Shown: one piece after another, positions 57,540 through 64,000 of the stretch
Layout of the letters: each line of letters begins with the position of its first letter
Numbering within the stretch: the stretch's first letter is position 1
Assembly: GCF_002003665.1 (NCBI RefSeq)
Contig: NZ_JATM01000003.1
Location: 248,001-312,000 of the forward strand
DNA length: 64,000 nt
Reading direction: 5' to 3'
Source: Bombella intestini
GTDB lineage: Bacteria > Pseudomonadota > Alphaproteobacteria > Acetobacterales > Acetobacteraceae
The notes under the pieces: generated by a model
The model's input: only the letters and a program-made list of their open reading frames with translations
The model's database searches: none
Told to the model about the DNA's origin: nothing
Position numbers and translations under genes: made by a program

Positions 57540-58499
57540 ATGGTTGTCATGGGTAACAATGTCTCGTCTCGGCTATCCATTCCCATTTTCCACCAGGAAT
57601 GGTGGCTTGCTACGGTCAGCCGTCAGACATTTTCTTCTATTGATGTAGAAATGGGTGGGAAAATTGTCTCCCGTTTCCCTTTTGTAAGGAAGAAGCGGTT
57701 GGGTTCTTATGTAATAAGGATGCCAAAATATACCCGGACATTAGGCCCGCACTTCTCATTACCGCCTTCTAAAACATTTCGTTACGAGCAAAATATCCGT
57801 CATGTTGTAGATCAAACTATTGCCAGACTCCCCAAGTATCATGGCGTTCATTTTTATTTAGACCCAGAAAATGATTCTGCATTTGCGTTCCGACTGGCCG
57901 GTTTTAAAGTATATCAGGGATTTACATTCCGCATCATGCCCGAAAAATCGTTGGAAACAGCGTGGCAGGATTGCGACCAAAAGACTAGGAACCTCATCCG
58001 TACGGCGGATAAAAAACTTTCGGTTCAGGAATCTGCGGATGTTGAGCTGTTCATCACTTTGGTTGAGCAGGAGCTGCCACAGAACCATCATGATTATCCT
58101 TTGTTGCGGGCTTTGTTCACAGAGGCTTATAGCCGGGGGCAGGCCATAGCACTGTATGCTTATGATGGTGAGGTGCCCGTTTCGGCAGCGTTGCTCATCT
58201 GGGATGATAACGTACTGTATTATTGGCAGGCTGTTCGGGTCCGTAACTCGAAAGTGCCGGGTTTGAATATGCTTTTGATATGGAAAGCGCTTGAACAGGC
58301 TAAGAAACGGGGTTTGATTTTCGATTTTGATGGTTTTGGGTCCGTCCGTACGGCCAAAATGCTGGCAAGTTTCGGGCAGAAGCCCGTTATCAGGCCAGAG
58401 GTCCGTTTTGAGACCTTTAGTTACACTATAAAGCGTTATGTCCTTAATATAGTCAGGCGTCGTGTCTTGCGGAAATACCGGAGTTACGACCTGTCCTGA
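57540..58499 (+). CDS. FemAB/GNAT-like acyltransferase family protein
   Basis: This roughly 319-residue protein resembles the FemAB-like branch of the GNAT fold (Acetyltransf_6 type). DPENDSAFAFRLAGFKVYQGFTF, QKTRNLIRTADK and YAYDGEVPVSAALLIWDDNVLYYWQA are the recognisable parts. Family members transfer aminoacyl or acyl groups to cell-wall or surface-polysaccharide precursors; the substrate here is unknown. The start is uncertain (57495 GTG, 57540 or 57549), with no good ribosome binding site. AT-rich codon choice and the upstream AT-rich gap suggest transfer. Confidence 0.65.
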   Translation: MVVMGNNVSSRLSIPIFHQEWWLATVSRQTFSSIDVEMGGKIVSRFPFVRKKRLGSYVIRMPKYTRTLGPHFSLPPSKTFRYEQNIRHVVDQTIARLPKYHGVHFYLDPENDSAFAFRLAGFKVYQGFTFRIMPEKSLETAWQDCDQKTRNLIRTADKKLSVQESADVELFITLVEQELPQNHHDYPLLRALFTEAYSRGQAIALYAYDGEVPVSAALLIWDDNVLYYWQAVRVRNSKVPGLNMLLIWKALEQAKKRGLIFDFDGFGSVRTAKMLASFGQKPVIRPEVRFETFSYTIKRYVLNIVRRRVLRKYRSYDLS

Positions 58500-58691
58500 G
58501 GTGGTTGTAGGGGGTAGTAGTAGGTAGATGCCTGCCGATTAAGATTGGCTTTCCACGGCGATTAGGGTAGGAAACGGCCTTATGAGGAGAGCTGCGTTCA
58601 GGGCGTAGCCGCCATTCCATGCAGTGAGCCGGAAGGGCAGGGAAAGCCTGCACAGGACCGGGCCATGAAGAAATTGACGAGGTTTGAATTC

Positions 58692-60512
58692 ATGCACCAG
58701 TACCGTACCCATTTCTGTAACGCCTTGCGTGCTGATGATGCAGGCAAGACCGTACGGCTGTCTGGCTGGATTCACAGCAAGCGAGATCATGGTGGTCTGC
58801 TTTTCATCGACCTGCGGGATAGCCACGGCGTGACGCAGATCGTCATCCCCTCTGAGGGTGCCTTGCTGGAACAGGCCGAGCGTTTGCGTGTGGAGAGCGT
58901 CATCACCGTGACGGGTGAGGTCGTGGTGCGTGAGGAGGGGCAGCGTAACCCATCCTTGCCGACAGGCGATGTAGAGGTCCGTGCCAGCGAGATTAACGTG
59001 CAGTCTCGTGCTGAGGTACTGCCGTTTCAGGTGGCTGGGCATGAGAATTACCCCGAAGAGCTGCGCCTGAAATACCGTTATATCGACCTGCGGCGTGAGA
59101 AGATGCACCGCAATATCCTGCTCCGCAGTCAGGTTATTACAAGCCTGCGCCGCCGTATGGTTGAGCAGGGCTTCACAGAGTTCCAGACCCCCATTCTGAC
59201 GGCGTCTTCCCCAGAAGGCGCACGGGACTTCCTCGTCCCGGCTCGCCTGCATCCGGGTAAGTTCTATGCTCTGCCGCAGGCTCCGCAGCAGTTTAAGCAG
59301 CTGGCAATGGTCGCTGGGTTCGACCGTTATTTCCAGATCGCCCCGTGCTTCCGTGATGAAGCCTCCCGTGCGGACCGTAGCCCCGGCGAGTTCTATCAGC
59401 TCGACTTTGAGATGTCCTTCGCCACGCAGGAAGATATCTTTGCCGTGCTGGAGCCGGTGCTGGCAGGTGTCTTCAATGAGTTCACGCCAGAAGGTTGGAA
59501 GATCACGGATGGGGCTTTCCCCCGCATCCCCTATGCTGATGCCATGCGGGATTATGGGTCCGACAAGCCAGACCTTCGCAACCCGCTGATTATCAAAGAT
59601 GTGACGGAGCAGTTCGCTGATTCCGGGTTCGGTCTGTTCGCTCGTATTGCAGCCTCTGGTGGCCGGGTGCGTGCTATTCCGGCTCCGGGTGCTGGCAGCC
59701 GCCCTCGTGCCTTCTTTGATAAGCTCAATAACTGGGCACGGGAGCAAGGAGCTGGTGGTCTTGGCTACATCATTTTTGATGAGGAAGGCGGCAAGGGGCC
59801 GATCGCCAAGAATCTGGAAGCTGACCGTGTCGAGAAAATCCGTGAAATCTGCGGCCTAAAGGCTGGGGATGCGGTCTTCTTTGCTGCTGGTAAGGGCGAT
59901 GAGGTCGTTAAATTCTCTGGTGTGGTCCGCACGAAGGTGGCGACTGATCTGGAGCTGATCGAGCAGAATGCCTTCCGTTTCTGCTGGGTTGTGGACTTCC
60001 CGATGTATGAGCGCAACGAGGAAACGGGTGAGATCGACTTCTCTCATAACCCGTTCTCCATGCCGCAGGGCGGCCTTGAGGCTCTGAATACACAAGACCC
60101 GCTGACCATTAAGGCTTATCAGTACGATATCGTGTGTAACGGTGTGGAACTGTCTTCCGGCGCCGTGCGTAACCATCTGCCAGAGGTGATGCTGCGGGCC
60201 TTTGAGATCGCCGGTTATGGCCCGGATGTGGTGGAAGCTCGTTTTGGCGGGATGCTTAATGCCTTCCGTTACGGTGCCCCGCCGCATGGTGGTGCTGCGC
60301 CGGGTGTGGACCGTATTGTCATGCTGCTGGCTGATGAACCGAACATCCGTGAGGTCATTCTCTTCCCGCTGAACCAGAGCGGTGAGGACTTGATGATGGA
60401 AGCACCGGCTCCGGTTGAGCCGGCCCGTCTGAAGGAGCTTTCTCTCAAGCTGGACCTCCCTAAGCCGAAGCCTTCTGCTGGTGGCAACAAAGCTCCAGAG
60501 AAGAAGGACTGA
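58692..60512 (+). CDS. aspS: Aspartyl-tRNA synthetase, probably non-discriminating
   Basis: This class II synthetase has 606 residues: an N-terminal OB-fold anticodon domain ([23 protein letters not shown]), motif 2 ([24 protein letters not shown]), the GAD-type insertion (about residues 295-430) and motif 3 ([15 protein letters not shown]). The start at 58692 gives the family N-terminus MHQYRTH; 58665 would add nine residues. His33 in RDHGG, and Gly in EEGQRNP, correspond to residues linked to non-discriminating AspRS in Pseudomonas. The enzyme would then also charge tRNA-Asn and need GatCAB. Confidence 0.95.
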   Translation: MHQYRTHFCNALRADDAGKTVRLSGWIHSKRDHGGLLFIDLRDSHGVTQIVIPSEGALLEQAERLRVESVITVTGEVVVREEGQRNPSLPTGDVEVRASEINVQSRAEVLPFQVAGHENYPEELRLKYRYIDLRREKMHRNILLRSQVITSLRRRMVEQGFTEFQTPILTASSPEGARDFLVPARLHPGKFYALPQAPQQFKQLAMVAGFDRYFQIAPCFRDEASRADRSPGEFYQLDFEMSFATQEDIFAVLEPVLAGVFNEFTPEGWKITDGAFPRIPYADAMRDYGSDKPDLRNPLIIKDVTEQFADSGFGLFARIAASGGRVRAIPAPGAGSRPRAFFDKLNNWAREQGAGGLGYIIFDEEGGKGPIAKNLEADRVEKIREICGLKAGDAVFFAAGKGDEVVKFSGVVRTKVATDLELIEQNAFRFCWVVDFPMYERNEETGEIDFSHNPFSMPQGGLEALNTQDPLTIKAYQYDIVCNGVELSSGAVRNHLPEVMLRAFEIAGYGPDVVEARFGGMLNAFRYGAPPHGGAAPGVDRIVMLLADEPNIREVILFPLNQSGEDLMMEAPAPVEPARLKELSLKLDLPKPKPSAGGNKAPEKKD

Positions 60513-60547
60513 TTCAGGTTTTTGATCTGACGGTTTGATATAGAGAG

Positions 60548-60584
60548 AAGGCCGGGGCGGTGTAATCCGCTCCGGCCTTTTTTG
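60548..60584 (+). terminator. Rho-independent terminator after aspS
   Basis: AAGGCCGG-GCGG pairs with CCGC-CCGGCCTT around TGTAAT, followed by a T-rich tail. It also separates aspS from the convergent receptor gene. Confidence 0.88.
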
Positions 60585-60595
60585 TGTTTACATCT

Positions 60596-62818
60596 TTACA
60601 AGGAAACACCGATACTGACCCGGATGGTCCGTCCTTGCCCCCATGAGACACGGGTATTGGCTCCCGAACTCGAGATGAAATAGGCCTTATTGGCAATATT
60701 GTCTGCATTGAGTTGTACACTGGCTGTATGGCCGTAAACCTTCCGGATCTTCCATGCAGCGAAGAGGTCCACCGTGGCATAGCCGGGTAGCCAGAAGCTA
60801 TTGCGGGCATCACCGGGACGCCGTCCGACATAGCGTGCTCCCGCCCCAAAACGCAGGCTGGATTGATGCCAGGGTAGATTGGTCTGATACGTTAGGTATC
60901 CACCGCCTGTATGACGGGCCACGTTGGTGAGCAGCTTCCCTTGTGTAGCGGGAATGTCCTTCATGGTGCGGGCGTAGGTATAGGCGTAGTTGGTGATGAT
61001 ATTCCAATGGCGGGTGAGACGGCCATTGATCTCGGCCTCTACGCCTTTGGAACCGGCCAGGCCAGAAAGACGCTGCCGTAGGGCTCCGGTCTCGGTCTGT
61101 CCATCGGTTTGCTGAATGTTCTTTTTGTGAATGTTGTAGAGGGCAACATCTGCTGTCAGGAAGCCCTTCTGATAGCGGGCACCGACTTCAAATTGCCGTC
61201 CACTCGTAGGTTTGTACCCGCTGGTCAGCACCGTGCCGGGGGATATCTGGTTGGGGTTGTAGGACTGGGAATAATCCCAGAAAAAAGAGACATGCTTGGT
61301 GGGTTGATACACAACCCCGATGAAAGGGAGCGGCTTGGCGTAGGAGGAGTCCGTGGCTTTGACGAATGGTTCCCCACCGCCATAGGAATAATGGAACCAC
61401 TGGTACCGGACACCCGGGGAAATGGTAATACCGTGGCCGATATGGATATTGTCTTTGACGTAGAAAGACGCACTGTTAATGCGGGTATGATAATAGCCGA
61501 GGCTTTTATCATCTACGCCTTTCATGGGGAGCTGGCCATACACAGGGTCCGAGGGGCGGAACCCGCCATAGGTGCTTCCAGTTAAGAAGCTTCCTTGTGT
61601 GATGCGCCGGTTTTCGTAGTCGCCGCCTATGGCAATTTTATGCGTCATGCCGAGCAGCCTGTGCTCGGAAATGACATCTAGCGCGACATAGCTATTTGCA
61701 CGGGTCGTGCCCGTATTGCTGCGAAAGCGGCGGCGAAGGATGCCCGTGGTAGGGTTATAATCCCGTGGGTCTGCTTGCCGATCGTGATACCTGTCTGCAT
61801 TCCAACCGCTGGTAAGGCGTATCCGGTCATGCTGTGTCAGCCGGTATTCTGCTGCACCTGCCAGCAGATGGCGGGTGCCATAATCAGCCGTCCAATGTTC
61901 ATCCAGCCGGTATTTACGCCCACTGATCGGCTTGCCGTTATAGAAGAAGGCCCCACGGTCCAACACGTTGTGATAATCCTCCCACTGGTAGGAGAGGTCG
62001 AGCTTCAATCGTTTATGTTCGTAGCGCAGGCTTGGTGCGACGATCTTGTCTTTGTTTGCCCCGAAGTTGCGCCAGTAATTTTCATTCTTGAAGTTTCCGA
62101 TCAGGCGGAAGGTCAGCTCCTTGTTGGCTGTGAGAGGGCCGCCCACATCCAGCGTCCCAGAACCTCCGCCGAGTGAGGCCCATGAGCTGTTGAAGGAGGC
62201 TGCCCAGTCTTTGCGGGGCTGCTTGGTGATGATGTTGATAACGCCACCCGGCTCCTGCATTCCGTAGAACAGCGAGGCGGGACCTTTCAGAACTTCGACC
62301 CGTTCGGTCGTGGCGGTGGTGAAATTGCGGCCTATGGGCATGCGTACGCCGTCTCGTAGGATGGACCCGTCATCAGGCCCACCGAAGCCCCGTTTTAGTA
62401 GGCTGTCCTGCGTGCCGCCAAAGCTGTTGCCGATCGTGATGCCGGGAATATATTTGGCAATGTCCTCCATGGTCTGGGGGTCCATGTCTTTGATCGTTTG
62501 ATGAGTGACGACATTGGCTGTCTGTGTCTGTTGGAGGAAGGACACCCCCGTCTTGTCCCCGATACTGCTTTCTTCAGCTCCGTAGCTGACATGCCCATTG
62601 CCGTAGACATGGATCAGCTCTTGCTTGGGTTTGTGGGTAGGAGGTCTTTTTTTCTTCGTATTGTTTGTGTGTTTTTTGAGGTCGTTCTGCTCGTTGGGAA
62701 CAGGTGTGGACATGGGAAGGGTGTTGGAAGGAGCCGGGTCTGTTTCTGCCCAACCGGGCGTAGAGGCGCAGAGAGCTAAGGTAGAGCAGGTGATGAGGGG
62801 ACGAAGAGTTGTACGCAT
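60596..62818 (-). CDS. TonB-dependent siderophore receptor
   Basis: The 740-residue outer-membrane receptor has a Sec signal (about residues 1-24, ending GWAE), a Lys-rich stretch, then the plug domain (about 85-205: YIPGITIGNSFGGTQDSLLKRGF, ERVEVLKGPASLFYGMQEPGGVINIITKQP). The rest is a 22-strand-type barrel. The LKGPASLFYG.QEPGG motif is typical of FhuA/FpvA-like ferric siderophore receptors; the ligand (hydroxamate type is common) is not known. No signal-transduction N-terminal domain is present. A Fur-like box precedes it. Confidence 0.9.
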   Translation of the reverse strand: MRTTLRPLITCSTLALCASTPGWAETDPAPSNTLPMSTPVPNEQNDLKKHTNNTKKKRPPTHKPKQELIHVYGNGHVSYGAEESSIGDKTGVSFLQQTQTANVVTHQTIKDMDPQTMEDIAKYIPGITIGNSFGGTQDSLLKRGFGGPDDGSILRDGVRMPIGRNFTTATTERVEVLKGPASLFYGMQEPGGVINIITKQPRKDWAASFNSSWASLGGGSGTLDVGGPLTANKELTFRLIGNFKNENYWRNFGANKDKIVAPSLRYEHKRLKLDLSYQWEDYHNVLDRGAFFYNGKPISGRKYRLDEHWTADYGTRHLLAGAAEYRLTQHDRIRLTSGWNADRYHDRQADPRDYNPTTGILRRRFRSNTGTTRANSYVALDVISEHRLLGMTHKIAIGGDYENRRITQGSFLTGSTYGGFRPSDPVYGQLPMKGVDDKSLGYYHTRINSASFYVKDNIHIGHGITISPGVRYQWFHYSYGGGEPFVKATDSSYAKPLPFIGVVYQPTKHVSFFWDYSQSYNPNQISPGTVLTSGYKPTSGRQFEVGARYQKGFLTADVALYNIHKKNIQQTDGQTETGALRQRLSGLAGSKGVEAEINGRLTRHWNIITNYAYTYARTMKDIPATQGKLLTNVARHTGGGYLTYQTNLPWHQSSLRFGAGARYVGRRPGDARNSFWLPGYATVDLFAAWKIRKVYGHTASVQLNADNIANKAYFISSSGANTRVSWGQGRTIRVSIGVSL

Positions 62819-62831
62819 GAACCTATTTCTT

Positions 62832-62850
62832 GAGAGTGATTCTTAAAATT
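62832..62850 (-). promoter_or_regulatory. Fur-like box upstream of the siderophore receptor
   Basis: Read on the minus strand, this site matches about 12 of 19 positions of the Fur consensus, with core AAGAATCACT, some 15 bases before the receptor start. The surrounding gap is AT-rich and shared with the divergent nucleotidyltransferase gene. Confidence 0.5.
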
Positions 62851-62947
62851 AATTTTATCATTAAAATATTTTTTAAAATCAAGCGGTTTCCTTCCTCTCG
62901 GCTCTGGCGCAAGGTTTGAGAAAGGATAAATAAGGAGCCTGTGGCGA

Positions 62948-63763
62948 ATGAATTTTGATGAGGTCATGCCGGATTACGTGCCCGAAATTGCACCGTCTGT
63001 GCGGGAGGAGGTCATGGCTAGCCTGCATCAGATAGAGCAGGAGCATGGGATCGAAATTCTGTTCGCCGTGGAGAGTGGTAGCCGTGCTTGGGGCTTTCCA
63101 TCACCAGATAGCGATTACGATGTGCGCTTTGTCTATCGCCATCGGTTGGACTGGTATCTGTCCTTAACGCCGGGTCGGGATGTGATCGAACTACCGATCT
63201 CTGATGATTTGGACGTGAATGGTTGGGACCTACGCAAAGCTCTGAACCTGCTGACAAAACCTAACCCAACCCTGTTGGAATGGCTGGTCAGCCCGGTGCG
63301 TTATTTATGGCGGGAGGAAGCGGATGAGCTGGCGGCTTTTGCCCGTCAGATTGAGGCTGGATTAAGCTGCCAGCAGCATTATTTGAATTTGGGGCGGAAC
63401 AGCTGGAAGCGGGCCATGAATGATGATGGCAGCACCCGATACAAGCGGCTGTTCTATGCGCTACGTCCTGCTATGGCTTTGCGTTGGATGCGCCTGCATG
63501 AAAACGGCAAGCCACCCATGAATTTTCAGGCTCTCTGTCAGGGATGTGCGGTTCCGGCTTCTGTTCTGGAACCTATCCGGGAGCTGTTGCATCTGAAATC
63601 CAGAAGCCGGGAGCAGCAGAGTGGTCCGCCCATTCCTACCGTAAATGAGTTGATTGAAACTGAATTTGCCCATGCAGAGGCCATGACTTTACCTAAGCCG
63701 GGCACGGACGTGCATGAGCAAGCGGAAGCATTATTCCGGAAATTGGTGAAAACGCAGGTTTAG
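62948..63763 (+). CDS. RlaP-like predicted nucleotidyltransferase
   Basis: The 271-residue protein has the polymerase-beta-type nucleotidyltransferase signature: VESGSRAWGFPSPDSDYDVRF, with Gly44-Ser45 and metal-binding Asp56/Asp58. ELPISDDLDVNGWDLRKALNLL and PTLLEWLVSPVRY follow. It fits the RlaP/YcgL family (COG3541), linked by others to RNA repair, although the activity is not established. The start has AAGGAG 13 bases upstream. It converges with the exonuclease III gene, overlapping it by 4 bases. Confidence 0.75.
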   Translation: MNFDEVMPDYVPEIAPSVREEVMASLHQIEQEHGIEILFAVESGSRAWGFPSPDSDYDVRFVYRHRLDWYLSLTPGRDVIELPISDDLDVNGWDLRKALNLLTKPNPTLLEWLVSPVRYLWREEADELAAFARQIEAGLSCQQHYLNLGRNSWKRAMNDDGSTRYKRLFYALRPAMALRWMRLHENGKPPMNFQALCQGCAVPASVLEPIRELLHLKSRSREQQSGPPIPTVNELIETEFAHAEAMTLPKPGTDVHEQAEALFRKLVKTQV

Positions 63764-64000
63764 GAAAGGCGCACCACCACCGGCACATGGTCGGATGGCT
63801 TCTCCCGGCCTCGCTCATCTTTATCAATGATGAAGCTGGTTAGGCGGTCGGCCAGGCGAGGGGAGAGCAGGGCGTGGTCGATCCGCAGGCCAGAATTACG
63901 CTGGTAGGCCCCTGCCTGATAATCCCAGAAAGTGTAATGCCGCCCCGTAGGGTGCAGGCAGCGCAGGGCGTCCGTCAGGCCGGACCAGAGGAGGCGGCGG
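63760..64000 (-). CDS. xthA: Exonuclease III (3' end only)
   Basis: The last 79 codons or so are in the window, read on the minus strand and ending at the TAA at 63760-63762. They include HYTFWDYQAGAYQRNSGLRIDHALLS and the C-terminal SDHVPVVVRLS. That is the end of the exonuclease III family, with the catalytic Asp-His pair in SDH. The N-terminal part lies beyond the window. The enzyme cuts abasic sites in base-excision repair. Confidence 0.85.
   Translation of the reverse strand, partial: RRLLWSGLTDALRCLHPTGRHYTFWDYQAGAYQRNSGLRIDHALLSPRLADRLTSFIIDKDERGREKPSDHVPVVVRLS

Noticed and set aside
58539-59747. 402-codon open frame on the minus strand
   Set aside because: Antisense to aspS and lacking any protein-like features or start signal.

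Overview
The window looks like chromosomal DNA of an acetic acid bacterium (Acetobacteraceae, Alphaproteobacteria); the genus cannot be fixed by eye. The signs are a moderately high GC coding style, a type II citrate synthase and AcnA-type aconitase beside an NAD-type isocitrate dehydrogenase, a Tat-exported gluconolactonase, an OprB-type sugar porin, an IalB-family protein, a long alphaproteobacterial RNase E and an AspRS of the predicted non-discriminating type. About 43 protein genes and one tRNA are supported. Coding density is high, and no insertion sequence, prophage, CRISPR array or rRNA was found.

Layout. 1-9 kb: the tail of ureG, a nucleobase/ureide-type (NCS1) transporter with a cysteine-rich tail, an orphan acidic protein, a compact AspT-like antiporter with a periplasmic asparaginase, gluconolactonase, a GIY-YIG/DUF4357 protein, phosphoglycerate mutase and HdeD. 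9-18 kb: NAD-isocitrate dehydrogenase divergent from citrate synthase-aconitase, an IalB protein, a Bcr/CflA exporter and ProA. 18-29 kb: transport and envelope. Two amino acid permeases flank a tandem pair of outer-membrane barrel genes. They are followed by an EamA protein and a probably Fur-controlled operon of OprB porin, propeller protein and Tat-exported DyP peroxidase. 29-44 kb: tRNA-Arg(CCG), a lipoprotein hydrolase, polA with SCO-like and HAD genes, purD/xseA, a small lipoprotein, rne with a hairpin-rich leader, an amidase and leuA. 44-51 kb: the complete rod-shape cluster mreBCD-mrdA-rodA and a LysE exporter. 51-64 kb: glyQS, a DUF2076 protein, a Rieske-flavin reductase, a FemAB/GNAT-like gene behind an AT-rich patch, aspS, a TonB-dependent siderophore receptor with a Fur-like box, an RlaP-like nucleotidyltransferase and the 3' end of an exonuclease III gene.

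How they fit together. Much of the window is central housekeeping: the entry to the TCA cycle, proline, leucine and purine synthesis, two aminoacyl-tRNA synthetases, replication/repair and rod-shape peptidoglycan synthesis. The accessory content is nutrient capture at the envelope: asparagine to aspartate with antiport, glucono-lactone hydrolysis, amino acid permeases and iron. The candidates for something undescribed are the Fur-box porin/propeller/DyP operon (25.3-29.2 kb), the tandem barrels between permeases (19.6-23.0 kb), the transporter with a zinc-ribbon-like tail (0.1-1.7 kb) and the AspT-like antiporter lacking its usual central domain (2.8-4.1 kb). Start sites were often moved inward from the longest open frame on the basis of a ribosome binding site and the family's normal N-terminus.
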